Source: VXYL01 sp965200375 | GTDB taxonomy: Bacteria; Pseudomonadota; Gammaproteobacteria; Pseudomonadales; Azotimanducaceae | Length of the DNA stretch: 64,000 nt | Assembly (NCBI GenBank): GCA_965200375.1 | Contig: OZ241353.1 | Location: forward strand, 2,666,001-2,730,000 | Direction of reading: 5' to 3' | Part shown: positions 1 to 8,689 of the stretch, piece after piece | Layout: every line of letters begins with the position of its first letter | How positions within the stretch are numbered: position 1 is the stretch's first letter | Notes under the pieces: model-generated | Database searches by the model: none | Told to the model about the DNA's origin: nothing | Seen by the model: the letters and a program-made list of their open reading frames with translations, nothing else | Position numbers and translations under genes: made by a program

Positions 1-1
1 T

Positions 2-2326
2 GTCGTGGAGATCGGCATCGGCCCGGCCTCCGGCCTCGCCACCATGATGCTGGCGGACTTCGGCGCCGATGTCGTCAAGGTGGTGCCCAAGGCCGGCGAT
101 CCGTTTGCCGGCATGGCGTCCTGGCCGCTGTGGAGCCGCGGCAAGCGCATCGTTCCCGCGGACCTCGGGCTCGCTGGGGACGCGGCCAAGGTGCGGGCGC
201 TGGTTGCCGAAACCGCGGACGCGGTGCTGACGACGCTGAACCGCGAGCAGCGCGCTCGCCTGCAGCTCGATCCGGCCGCCCTCGGCCGCGAAGATCTGGT
301 GCTCGGCGTGATCTCCGGCTTCGGCGAAGACGGACCCTACGCCGGCTACCCGGGCTACGAGCCGGTGGTGGCGGCGAAGTCCGGGCGCATGTCCGCCTTC
401 GCCGGAGTCGCCGACCGCGACGGCCCCAACTACGCGGCACTGCAGGTAGGCACCCATGCCACTGCCCAGACCGCGGCCAGCGCCCTCTTGGCGGGCCTCC
501 TCGGCCGCGATGCCTGCGGCCGCGGCTTCGCCTTCGACACCTCGCTCCTGCGCGGCATGATGCCCTACGAAATGGGCATCATGGCGATGGCGCAGCTATG
601 GGACAAAGGCATCCTGGAGCGGCCGAAGGCCGTTCGGGACCGCACCCGCTCCATGCCGACCCTGAACTACCATCCGGTGCGCACCCGGGACGGCAAGTGG
701 CTGCAGCTCGGCAACCTGCTGCCGCACCTGTTGCAGAACTTCTTTCGCGCCACGGGCCTGGCCGACGAACTGAAGGACCCGAAGTACGAAGGCGATCCCA
801 TGCGCTGGCCGAAGGACGTGCTGGAGGCGTTCCGGGATCGGCTGTTCGCGCACATGCAGACCAGGACCCTGGCCGAGTGGACCGAGCTGTTCGTGGCCGA
901 TGGCGGCGTCGTGTCCCATCCCTACCAGACCACCCAGGATGCCCTTGCGGACCCGGACGTGGTGGCCAACGGCCACGTCGTCGCCAACGGCGAAGGCAGA
1001 CAGCTGGGGCTGGTGGCGAACCTGACAGGCACCCCCGGCGCCGCTGGCGGTGCCGTCTCCGCGACGACCTTCGACGCCATCGAAGCGCGCTCCCCGTCGC
1101 TGCCTCCGGTACGCGGCGAACGCCCCCGCAAGCCGCTGGCGGGGGTGGTGGTGGTGGAGAGCGCGACCATCATCGCCGCGCCCCTCGGCGCTTCGGTGCT
1201 GGCGGACCTCGGGGCCCGGGTCGTCAAGCTGGAACCCTTGGGCGGCGATCCGTTCCGCAGCATGTTCCACGGCTTCGGCGCTTCCAAGTGCAACGCCGGC
1301 AAGGAGAGCATCTGCTTGGATCTGAAGTCCGCCGCTGGGCAGGAAGTGGCCCAGGCGCTGGCCGCCAAGGCGGACATCTGGATCCACAACTACCGCATGG
1401 GCGTGCCGGAGAAGCTCGGCATCGGCTACGAGGATCTGGCGGCCCGCAATCCCGGCCTGGTGTACGTCTCCGCCAACGGCTACGGCCCGGAAGGACCGGG
1501 CGCCAGGCGGCCTTCCACCCATCCCATCCCCGGCGCCGCTCTTGGCGGCGTGGTGTGGCAGCTAGGCGGTTTGCCGCCGGCGGGCGCCGAACTGGATGCC
1601 CACGGCCTGCGGGAGACCGCTCGCAAGCTGCTGCGGGCCAACGAGGTGAATCCGGACCCCAATACGTCGATGGTGGTGGCGACGGCCGCGCTGCTTGGCC
1701 TGGCGGCGCGTCGGGCGGCTGGACGCGGGCAGAAGATCTACGTGGACATGTTCGGCGCCAACGCCTACGCCAACTGGGACGATTTCCTGAGCTACCCCGG
1801 CAAGCCGGAACGGCCGCCTGTGGACTCCGGCGGCTACGGCCTCGGCCCCCTGCACCGTCTGTATCGGTGCAGAGACGGCTGGGTGTTTCTCATGGTGGCG
1901 ACCGACGCCGAGTGGCGGCAGCTGGCGCGCGCTCTCGCCCTCGACGTCGACCGCGACGACCCGGGCTTGGCGGAACTCCTGGAAGCGCGGTTCGCCGCTG
2001 GCGACGCCGACGACTTCGAGCGCCGCTTGGCGCCGAACGGCGTCGGCTGCGTGCGCGCCGACGGTCCGGCGCCGCCGGACTTCTTCCTGCGCGACGACCA
2101 CTGCGCCGTGGAGGAGCTGCGCGTCCCGGCCGAGCACCCGGACTGGGGAAGCTACTACCGCAACGGGCCGATGGCGCGGTTCTCCAAGGGCGACAGCTAC
2201 GGCGGCGCAAGCGCGATGGGCGATTCCACGGTCGCGCTCCTCGAGGAACTCGGCTACAGCCCGGCGCAGGTGGCGGAGCTCGTTGCCGCCAAGCGTGTGC
2301 GGGCGCGGACGCCGCAAGCGGCTTGA
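2..2326 (+). CDS. Double-domain class III CoA-transferase (CaiB/BaiF), 5' partial
   Basis: The frame is open from base 2 and the first readable codons already sit in the first beta strand of a family III CoA-transferase, so the true start is upstream of the window. The protein holds two CaiB/BaiF domains in tandem (about residues 1-345 and 375-770), each with the Rossmann-like MLADFGADVVK / VLADLGARVVK segment. Each keeps an Asp where the family has its catalytic carboxylate (FAFDTSLL and IYVDMFGANAY). The family moves CoA between acyl-CoA thioesters and carboxylates through an acyl-Asp intermediate; the substrates cannot be told from sequence. Single-domain members are about 400 residues, so this is a natural fusion. 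Its stop overlaps a TTG start of the following lipoprotein gene. Confidence 0.85.
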   Translation, partial: VVEIGIGPASGLATMMLADFGADVVKVVPKAGDPFAGMASWPLWSRGKRIVPADLGLAGDAAKVRALVAETADAVLTTLNREQRARLQLDPAALGREDLVLGVISGFGEDGPYAGYPGYEPVVAAKSGRMSAFAGVADRDGPNYAALQVGTHATAQTAASALLAGLLGRDACGRGFAFDTSLLRGMMPYEMGIMAMAQLWDKGILERPKAVRDRTRSMPTLNYHPVRTRDGKWLQLGNLLPHLLQNFFRATGLADELKDPKYEGDPMRWPKDVLEAFRDRLFAHMQTRTLAEWTELFVADGGVVSHPYQTTQDALADPDVVANGHVVANGEGRQLGLVANLTGTPGAAGGAVSATTFDAIEARSPSLPPVRGERPRKPLAGVVVVESATIIAAPLGASVLADLGARVVKLEPLGGDPFRSMFHGFGASKCNAGKESICLDLKSAAGQEVAQALAAKADIWIHNYRMGVPEKLGIGYEDLAARNPGLVYVSANGYGPEGPGARRPSTHPIPGAALGGVVWQLGGLPPAGAELDAHGLRETARKLLRANEVNPDPNTSMVVATAALLGLAARRAAGRGQKIYVDMFGANAYANWDDFLSYPGKPERPPVDSGGYGLGPLHRLYRCRDGWVFLMVATDAEWRQLARALALDVDRDDPGLAELLEARFAAGDADDFERRLAPNGVGCVRADGPAPPDFFLRDDHCAVEELRVPAEHPDWGSYYRNGPMARFSKGDSYGGASAMGDSTVALLEELGYSPAQVAELVAAKRVRARTPQAA

Positions 2327-2892
2327 GGGTGTCCGGCTGCCTGCCGGCGCGTCTGCTGCTGGCGCTGGTTCCCCTTGCCGGCTGCGCCCCGGCGCTGCCG
2401 CCGGCGCGGGAACAGGACGTGGCGGCGGCGCTGGTGCGAACCGTGCTGCGGCCCATGGGCGAGGTGCTCGTCGTCTCCGGGCCGAGCCTCTGCGCCACCG
2501 ATGGCGAGACGGACGCGGCCATCCCGGCGAACCTCTTTGCCAGCTACCTGGCGGCGAACGGCAGCGACGCCGGCGGCTTGGCCCCGGCGGCTCTCGGCGA
2601 CCTCCGCCTAGGGGCCGGCGACGTGCCGCCGCGGCGGCTCGCGGCCGAACGGCGGGAGACGGTGGTGGCGGTGTCCCGCATCGGGCTGGCGGGGGACGCG
2701 GCCCTGGCGTGCCTCGAAGTGTTCGGCGCGGAGGAGCGCGGCTTCCTGCTGGAGTTCGCCCGGGACTACGACGGCCGCTGGGCGGTGCGGGCCGAACACG
2801 CCGCCTGGCAGCGCCAGCCCATGCCCTGGGAGCGGGCCCCGGAGGAGCTGCCGGACGGCACGCCGTATCGAAGCGCCGTCGGGGCCGGCTGA
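2323..2892 (+). CDS. Putative lipoprotein of unknown function
   Basis: The predicted protein is 189 residues. It opens with an N-terminal region rich in Leu and Ala that ends in a lipobox (LAGC, lipidated Cys at about residue 21), so it should be exported and anchored as a lipoprotein. The TTG at 2323 overlaps the TGA of the preceding CoA-transferase gene (TTGA), a junction type used repeatedly in this genome; a GTG two codons later is an alternative start. The rest has no domain I recognise. Two Cys residues in the mature part (LCATDGE, LACLEVF) could form a disulfide. Tight coupling to the CoA-transferase suggests co-translation but does not give a function. Confidence 0.6.
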   Translation: MRVSGCLPARLLLALVPLAGCAPALPPAREQDVAAALVRTVLRPMGEVLVVSGPSLCATDGETDAAIPANLFASYLAANGSDAGGLAPAALGDLRLGAGDVPPRRLAAERRETVVAVSRIGLAGDAALACLEVFGAEERGFLLEFARDYDGRWAVRAEHAAWQRQPMPWERAPEELPDGTPYRSAVGAG

Positions 2893-2954
2893 CGGCAGGC
2901 CGCGCCGCCCGGTGGTAGGATCGTCCGCGTGTCGATTGCCGTGGACGCCTAGCC

Positions 2955-3533
2955 GTGGTGGAGATTTCCGAAGCGGCGCAGAAGTACCTGCGCGAGCTGC
3001 TGTCCAAGCAGGAGGAAGGCTGCGGCATCCGCATGTTCGTCGCCCAGCCGGGTACGCCCCATGCGGAAACCTGCATCGCCTACTGCCGGCCGGGGGAGCA
3101 GCAGGACGACGACAGGCCGGTGCCCTACGGGGGCTTCACGGCGTACTTCGAGACCCGCAGCGAGCCCTACCTGGTGGACGCGATGGTGGATTTCCAGGAG
3201 GACCGCATGGGCGGCCAGCTCACCATCAAGGCGCCGAACGCCCGGGTGCCGAGCGTGGGCGAGGACTCGCCCCTCGAGGACCGCATCAACTACGTGCTCT
3301 ACAACGAGATCAATCCCGGTCTCGCCGCCCACGGCGGCCAGGTGACCTTGGCGGAAGTCGTGGACGAAACCGTGGCCGTGCTGCAGTTCGGCGGCGGCTG
3401 CCAGGGCTGCGCGGCGGTGGACATCACCCTCAAGCAGAGCGTCGAGTCCTCGCTTCTGGCGCAGATTCCGGAGCTCACCGCGGTGCGCGACGTGACCGAT
3501 CACAGCATCACGGACCACGCCTACTATCGGTAG
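2955..3533 (+). CDS. nfuA: Fe-S cluster carrier protein NfuA
   Basis: NfuA carries Fe-S clusters and delivers them to apo-proteins, especially under oxidative stress or iron limitation. The 192-residue length is that of gammaproteobacterial NfuA. The N-terminal half is a degenerate A-type carrier domain (FVAQPGTPHAETCIAYC). The C-terminal half is the Nfu domain, with the cluster-binding CxxC at residues 149-152 (GGGCQGC) and the LAAHGGQVTLAEV segment. GTG at 2955 is chosen because it gives the normal N-terminus (MVEISEAAQ). It stands alone between the lipoprotein gene and the HlyD-type gene, and is housekeeping. Confidence 0.95.
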   Translation: MVEISEAAQKYLRELLSKQEEGCGIRMFVAQPGTPHAETCIAYCRPGEQQDDDRPVPYGGFTAYFETRSEPYLVDAMVDFQEDRMGGQLTIKAPNARVPSVGEDSPLEDRINYVLYNEINPGLAAHGGQVTLAEVVDETVAVLQFGGGCQGCAAVDITLKQSVESSLLAQIPELTAVRDVTDHSITDHAYYR

Positions 3534-3617
3534 GCCGGCGCGGCCCCCAAGCCGCCGGCGACTGCCAGGCCGACCGCGCTCGCGGGCCGCGCCTCGGCCC
3601 CGCGAGCGCCCGCCGAC

Positions 3618-4919
3618 GTGAACGACAGCGCTCCGGGCCCCGGCACCGCGGCCTACGAGATGGACCGGCCGCGGCCCGCCGGCGGCTGGTGGACGCGGGC
3701 TCGGCTGGCCTGGGCGGCCTGCGGCGTGGGCGCGCTGGCGGCCTTGGTGGCTGCGGATCGCTACCTGCTGCGGGGCATGCCGGACGCAGCGGCGTCTGCG
3801 GACACCGTCGCCACCGTGCAGCGGGGCCGCCTTGCGGTGACGGTGCAGGGCGCCGGCGCCCTCGAACCGGTGGACGCGCGGGTGGTGGCGGCCGGGGCGA
3901 GCGGCGTGGTCGGCGAAGTGCTGGCCGAACCCGGCACGGCAGTGGCGCCCGGAGATCCCATCCTGCGGCTGGTCAGCGGCCCGTTGCGCCAGCAGGCCCG
4001 GCAGGCGGAGGTGGCCTTGGCCGAAGCGGAGGCGAGCCACCGGGTGCTGCTGGCGCAGTTCGAGGACCGCAAGCTCGCCGCCGAGGCCAGCGTGGCCCAA
4101 GCGGCTGCCGCCGCGGCCGAAGCCAAGCTGCGCCTCGATGCGGAGGACCGGCTCCGGCAGCAGGGCGCGATCTCCGGCGTGGACTACGAGCGTACGCGGA
4201 TTCGCGCCGAGCAGACCGGCAACGCTCTCGGCATCGAACGGCGGCGACGCGATCAGCTCGCGAACACCATCGCGGCGGAGCGAGCGGCCAGCGCGGCCCG
4301 CCTCGCCAATCGACGCCTCGCCTTCGAGCAGGCGGAGGCGGCGGTGGCGGCGCTGCTGGTGGTCGCCGGCAGCGCCGGCACCGTCCAAGCCGTGCAGGTG
4401 GCCGCTGGCGAGTTCGTGGCGGAGGGCGCCGTGGTGGCCAAGGTGGCGGATGCGGCCCTGCTGCACGCCGTGGTGCGCATCCCGGAGACCTTCGCCAGCC
4501 AGCTGGCCGTTGGCCAGACGGCGACGGTTCGGGCCTTGAACACGGACGTGCCGGCCGTGGTGGCGCGGGTGGACCCGGCGGTGACGGACGGCAGCGTGGT
4601 GGCGGTGCTCGGCCTCGACGCCGCGCCGCCAGCCGGCGTCCGCCCGGACGTGTCCGTGCGGGCGACGATCCAGGTGGCGGACGTTGCCGACACGCTGTTC
4701 GTGCGCCGCCCCGCCGGCGCGTACGGCAACCGCGCCAGCTATGTGTTCGTGGTCGACTCCAGCGGCAGCGCGGCAACCCGGCGGCGTGTGCAGTTCGGCG
4801 TCGGCACCCTGCGCGAGCTGCAGGTGCTCGGCGGCCTGGCCGAGGGCGACCGGATTCTGGTGGTGGGCAACGAGCGCTTCGAGGGGGCGGACACGGTGCG
4901 CTTGGAGTACCGCATGTAA
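3618..4919 (+). CDS. HlyD/MacA-type periplasmic adaptor subunit
   Basis: This 433-residue membrane fusion protein has a cytoplasmic N-terminus, one transmembrane helix at about residues 28-46, a biotinyl-lipoyl-like half (about 85-122), an Ala/Glu/Arg-rich coiled-coil hairpin (about 123-240), then the second lipoyl half and beta-barrel regions. Such adaptors link an inner-membrane ABC transporter to an outer-membrane exit duct. The matching ATPase and permease genes lie at 8690-9358 and 10871-13234 on the same strand but are separated from it by a 3.7 kb low-GC island, so an ancestral adaptor-ATPase-permease operon appears interrupted just after this stop codon. The start is GTG. The substrate is unknown. 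Confidence 0.85.
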   Translation: MNDSAPGPGTAAYEMDRPRPAGGWWTRARLAWAACGVGALAALVAADRYLLRGMPDAAASADTVATVQRGRLAVTVQGAGALEPVDARVVAAGASGVVGEVLAEPGTAVAPGDPILRLVSGPLRQQARQAEVALAEAEASHRVLLAQFEDRKLAAEASVAQAAAAAAEAKLRLDAEDRLRQQGAISGVDYERTRIRAEQTGNALGIERRRRDQLANTIAAERAASAARLANRRLAFEQAEAAVAALLVVAGSAGTVQAVQVAAGEFVAEGAVVAKVADAALLHAVVRIPETFASQLAVGQTATVRALNTDVPAVVARVDPAVTDGSVVAVLGLDAAPPAGVRPDVSVRATIQVADVADTLFVRRPAGAYGNRASYVFVVDSSGSAATRRRVQFGVGTLRELQVLGGLAEGDRILVVGNERFEGADTVRLEYRM

Positions 4920-5284
4920 CGCGTTGATGGCCCTGGCGCCGTGTGGTACGGTGCTGTACATTGCGTTGAGGACGAGGCGGGCGAGCTCTATGCACAATCT
5001 TGGCACGAGGGTGAGGCATGGGCAACGTCAATGTGGCACTCTAGAGGTCGAACGACTAGGTAGGATATTTCTGAGTGACCAGATGCTGAGGTTGATGGGA
5101 CTTAAGGCGTATGTCCGAAGCTGTTGGGGCCGGCAATGGCGGCGATGGCGCCCGCGGCGCCCCGGCATCGTCTCGCTGCAAGCTATTGTTAGCGTCGTCG
5201 CCGCTTGGAGTGTCTCAACCCCGCAGGGACGATAAGCTGGATGCTGATCGCTAAATTAACAGATACGACGGTGGACTCTACATA
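4920..5284 (+). other. Left edge of low-GC island; no confident gene
   Basis: These 365 bases follow the adaptor stop codon, and GC content falls visibly from about 5030 on. No convincing reading frame is present. The stretch at about 5045-5150, read in the frame containing RLGRIFLSDQ and later GRQWRR, resembles the tail of the gene at 5285-5683 (RLGRIFFGHR and GRRWR). It may therefore be a decayed or divergent copy of that small gene. No inverted repeats or target-site duplication were recognised at the boundary. Confidence 0.4.
5256..5284 (+). promoter_or_regulatory. Candidate sigma-70 promoter inside island
   Basis: TTAACA (5256-5261) is followed after 17 bases by TACATA (5279-5284), a plausible -35/-10 pair at ideal spacing. 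The ATG at 5285 would then lie upstream of the transcription start, so if the promoter is real, translation of the next gene must start further in, for example at an ATG near 5417. Confidence 0.35.
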
Positions 5285-5683
5285 ATGGAGCCAGGGCAGC
5301 TGAAGAGTGCTAGAGCGCAACCAGCGCGACGGGTAGCCGTCCGACAGGGTCGTACCTACGTTACCGAATGGGAGATTCGTGCCGATGGCAATACGGATGT
5401 AGCCGCGGCGGGCGGAATGCAGAAAAAGCTCATTCACCTGTGCAGGGAGACCGGACGCACCGCTGAGGACATTGGCGGGCTGGTTGTGCTGGATAGGGCC
5501 GGAATCCCAATCGCGGTGCTCGCCAAGCCAGAGAAAGCGAAACGGCTAGGTCGAATTTTCTTCGGTCACCGGATACAAAAGCTGATAGCTCCGAGTGTGT
5601 TTGACCAAATGATGCGACTGCTGATGGGCCGGCGATGGCGAATAAAGCTGATGATACGAAAGCTACTGGGGCTATGGGGTTAG
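5285..5683 (+). CDS. Small basic protein of unknown function (island gene 1)
   Basis: This 132-residue frame has no family I recognise. The middle section (about residues 40-85) looks like a compact alpha/beta fold (LIHLCRETGRTAEDIGGLVVLDRAG, split here as LIHLCRETGR and TAEDIGGLVV). The tail is strongly basic and amphipathic (RLGRIF, GRRWRIK, RKLLGLWG), which could bind membrane or nucleic acid. A similar tail is decipherable upstream at about 5050-5150. The start is uncertain because the best promoter overlaps this ATG. It is the first gene of the low-GC island, on the same strand as the NYN and NTPase genes, so it may be part of the same system. Whether it is expressed is not shown by sequence alone. 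Confidence 0.45.
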   Translation: MEPGQLKSARAQPARRVAVRQGRTYVTEWEIRADGNTDVAAAGGMQKKLIHLCRETGRTAEDIGGLVVLDRAGIPIAVLAKPEKAKRLGRIFFGHRIQKLIAPSVFDQMMRLLMGRRWRIKLMIRKLLGLWG

Positions 5684-5737
5684 ATCGGCGATGACTGCGC
5701 TGCGCTCATATGTTCGTTCTCGAGCTTCGCGACGCAC

Positions 5738-6388
5738 ATGAAAGCTAGCCCAGTCATGGTTTTGGTTGACTACGACAACGTAGAGGAGATCAATCGACGC
5801 CGGGGTCTAGTGGACCTATTGTCGCTCTCGCTCCTCAAGTTGCCGGCAAACGTGCTCCCAGACAATACTCTCGTCAGTACGCGTCTCTACGGTGGGTGGT
5901 ACGAACAGGACCGGCTCACTGCCCTTGCCGAGACACTACGATCGGAAATTGACCGACATTTCCCTGCCGTCTTTCGTTTCGTCGATCAAGGACATCAACG
6001 TCGAGTCAGGGCGATAGTTGATCTCGCACGAAGTCTATTGATCAGACCAGACGACAACCTTATGAATACGTTTCGATCGCGCCACGAAGGCCTACGCTTG
6101 AGTCGAAGGCGTGGTCCATACGCCGGCTGCTCCATGCCGGACCATTGTCTGATGTCGGTCCTCGGACCCTTGGTGAGTAGACGCAGCTGCCCGGTGGTCA
6201 CCTGCGCCGCTAGGCTGAGAGACATCTTCGTGCGCCGCGGCCAGAAGCTTGTCGATACAATGCTGACGGCAGATGCTATCTTTGCCTCCTCACCCCAGAC
6301 GAAATCGCAGGACGCCAGACGTGTATCTCTCGACCGCCCCTGCCTCCTACTTCCAGTACAGCTTCTAGGGCCTGAGCGATGGACCTGA
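5738..6388 (+). pseudogene. NYN-domain ribonuclease-like gene with internal deletion and frameshift
   Basis: The N-terminus (VMVLVDYDNVEE, with D11, D13 and N14) and the later RLYGGWY and QKLVDTMLTADAIF segments match an NYN (PIN-like) nuclease, a metal-dependent RNase fold. Cys residues at 131, 137, 151 and 156 fit a small metal-binding insert known in one NYN subfamily. The frame fails after IFASSPQ (residue 187). The expected next strand with the acidic S-D-D-D metal-binding cluster is missing. A plausible NYN C-terminus (TPDVYLSTAPASYFQYSF) is readable in the +1 frame just before a TAG at about 6367-6369. The simplest reading is a deletion plus frameshift, making the open frame run 10 bases into the next gene. 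A sequencing error alone would not restore the lost acidic segment. Confidence 0.6.
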
Positions 6389-8667
6389 ACGGCTTCAAGC
6401 GTGTGCTTTCCTCCTTTACGGACGATCATGCCGACCTCGACCTAGATAGGGGCGAACTAGTGGTTCAGATCAGGGGCGAGCTGATCGTAGCTACCGTCAA
6501 CGAGTCCGAAGGCGATGTATTTATCACTGAGCACGGCGCTAAGGAACGTGCCTTCAACTGGCTTGTCAACCGGGTCGCAAAACTCCCGCAACTCGCTGCC
6601 CGCATCATCAGCCACGTTGTGCCGGAACCCCACTTCATTACCCCCGCGGGCAAGGTTCTCGATCACATTGAGGATGAGTCCGGCGATGAGCGCACGGTGG
6701 GGGACGTACCATCGGAGGTGACCCGTCTTCTAGACAGCGGCCCTAGCGGAACTTCGACGGTGCTGTATGTTACCTCTGACGCGGGAGAGGGAAAGACGAC
6801 GGTCATTGACCAAATTGCGATCACTCAGGCGCAGAAATACAAGTCCGGACAGGCAAAGTGGCTGCTGCTGCCTATACGTCTTGGCGGACGGTCTTTTCTT
6901 ACCTTTGATGACGTAGTCGTTGCGGAGCTCGTGAATCGTTTTCGGTTTCAGTTCTTCTACTACGATGCCTTTCTAGAGCTTGTGCGCTTGGGTGTGGTGG
7001 TCCCGGCCTTCGATGGATTTGAGGAGATCTTTGTTGAGGGATCTACCGGCGAGGCCGTATCTTCCTTGGGAAACCTTGTCAGGTCTCTTGATTCATCCGG
7101 GGCTATAGTCATTGCGGTACGCAAGGCTCATTTCGAGTACCACAGCTTTCAAGATCAGGCTCGAATTTTTGATGCCGTCTCAGACGTCGATGCGTCGTTC
7201 GCTCGGGTCTCGCTCGAGCGGTGGGACAAAGGTAGATTTCTCAAGTACTGTAAGCATCGTGGCCTATCCTCGGGAGAGGAAGTCTACAAGGAGGTCCGTG
7301 ATAGACTTCAGGCAGATGATCATCCAGTGTTGACTAGGGCGGTGCTGGCCAAACGTCTTGTTGATGTGGTAGAGGAGGAAGACCTTGGCGTACTGCTAGA
7401 CCAGCTTGGAACCTCCGTTAGCGACTATTTCTATCATTTTGTGAACGCAATAGTGAGGCGCGAGGTGCAGGAGAAATGGATTGACCGATCTGGGGTTCCG
7501 CATCAGGCGTTGCTCACGGTTGAAGAGCACCACGAGCTTCTTCGGATGATCGCTAAGGAGATGTGGATTACGTCAAGCGATGCTTTGGGTGTGGACTATC
7601 TCGATCTTATTGCGGAGCTTTTTGCCGAGGAGTTTGCCAAGACAGCAATCGTTGCAAGGCAGGTCACCAACCGAATTGGGCAGCACTCGTTGATTGCTGT
7701 CAACCGTACGACACCAATGAGCTACTCGTTCGATCATGATGACTTTCGGAGGTTTTATTTGGGTGAGGCGGTCGCAAAGATGATTGTGGAAACTGACGAT
7801 CTAGAGGAATTGCGGATATTTCTGGGTAAGCGGGCCTTGCCAGAGGATGCGTCGGACTCTGCGGCGGCCGCGATGCGGAGAATGGAGATCGAGCAAGCCA
7901 GCGTCTCTGTGCAAGCCGAGTCCGTAGACTTGGGTTCTATCTTGGGTGTGCTGGGCCGGATAGCACTCGGCGACTCTGGAGCTTCCTATGTCGGAGAGAA
8001 TGTAGGAGGACTTGCGATTCGTCTGTTGGATATCTTGCCAAATGCGCAGGGTACGGAGTTGCGGGGTTTTCATTTTCCGACGGATGCGATTAGGGGTAAG
8101 GAGATCACCGGGGCGACGTTTTCTGATTGTAGCTTTGAGCGAACTTCGTTCGACACAGCGCGGCTTGCGAAGTTGCACTTTGCGAACTGTCAGTTCGATG
8201 AGATTCAACTGACAGGCTCTCGGCCCGTGGTCGACGTTGAGTTCCACGACTGTGAGATCTCTTGTGTCCGTCGCGGGGAGGAAGGAGCGTATGAGCCGAG
8301 GAGAATTCTCCAGCTCTTGAAGGCGGCAGGATTTACCGTGGGCACAGACTACGGGCGGGAGGAGCCAGAGATAGAGGAGGATGAGCTCACCGACTTGGCA
8401 GGACGAGCCCTCCGGACCTTTCTCAGGGCGACGGCTGTAAATGAGGGTACGTTGAATAGGCGACTTGGGGTGATGTCGGGGAGGTTCTTTGATGAGGTCC
8501 TGCCACCAATGTTGGAGCGAGGAATACTAAAGGAGGTGGAGTTTGCGGGGAGGGGCCGGCGGCAACGACGGTTTAAGGTAGCTGTCTCCATGCAGGGTAT
8601 TGAAAGTGCCTCGAAAGCTAGGGGGCAGTCGCTATGCGAGTTCATAGACTCCCTTGCGAAGGGCTGA
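6379..8667 (+). CDS. STAND/NACHT-like P-loop NTPase with pentapeptide-like repeats and C-terminal winged helix
   Basis: This 762-residue protein has an N-terminal domain of unknown type (about 1-115), then a P-loop module: Walker A SDAGEGKTT at 133-141, Walker B with acidic residues (VVVPAFDGFEEI, 206-217) and a sensor-like AIVIAVRKA strand (242-250). A long helical region follows (about 260-550). Residues 559-628 show pentapeptide-like A/C-x-F spacing (GATFSDCSFERTSF). Residues about 672-740 look like a winged helix. This order of NTPase, helical arm and repeat sensor resembles STAND NTPases used in anti-phage defence and signalling, but I cannot assign it to a named family. Codon use and GC are unlike the flanks, suggesting transfer. 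It starts just after the broken NYN gene and may once have been translationally coupled to it. Confidence 0.6.
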   Translation: MDLNGFKRVLSSFTDDHADLDLDRGELVVQIRGELIVATVNESEGDVFITEHGAKERAFNWLVNRVAKLPQLAARIISHVVPEPHFITPAGKVLDHIEDESGDERTVGDVPSEVTRLLDSGPSGTSTVLYVTSDAGEGKTTVIDQIAITQAQKYKSGQAKWLLLPIRLGGRSFLTFDDVVVAELVNRFRFQFFYYDAFLELVRLGVVVPAFDGFEEIFVEGSTGEAVSSLGNLVRSLDSSGAIVIAVRKAHFEYHSFQDQARIFDAVSDVDASFARVSLERWDKGRFLKYCKHRGLSSGEEVYKEVRDRLQADDHPVLTRAVLAKRLVDVVEEEDLGVLLDQLGTSVSDYFYHFVNAIVRREVQEKWIDRSGVPHQALLTVEEHHELLRMIAKEMWITSSDALGVDYLDLIAELFAEEFAKTAIVARQVTNRIGQHSLIAVNRTTPMSYSFDHDDFRRFYLGEAVAKMIVETDDLEELRIFLGKRALPEDASDSAAAAMRRMEIEQASVSVQAESVDLGSILGVLGRIALGDSGASYVGENVGGLAIRLLDILPNAQGTELRGFHFPTDAIRGKEITGATFSDCSFERTSFDTARLAKLHFANCQFDEIQLTGSRPVVDVEFHDCEISCVRRGEEGAYEPRRILQLLKAAGFTVGTDYGREEPEIEEDELTDLAGRALRTFLRATAVNEGTLNRRLGVMSGRFFDEVLPPMLERGILKEVEFAGRGRRQRRFKVAVSMQGIESASKARGQSLCEFIDSLAKG

Positions 8668-8689
8668 CCTCCAAACCAGCGAGACGCCG

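Noticed and set aside
130..2892. Long overlapping frame of 920 codons over the CoA-transferase gene
   Set aside because: It is an alternative frame in GC-rich DNA with Arg/Gly/Pro-rich, patternless translation. Only its last part (2323-2892) codes for a plausible lipoprotein.
1562..3076. Long minus-strand frame over the CoA-transferase, lipoprotein and nfuA genes
   Set aside because: Antisense shadow of well-recognised plus-strand genes, with low-complexity Arg/Pro composition.
4684..5235. 183-codon frame running from inside the adaptor gene into the island
   Set aside because: The first part is a shadow of the adaptor gene. Only its tail resembles a neighbouring gene, which is reported as a possible remnant.
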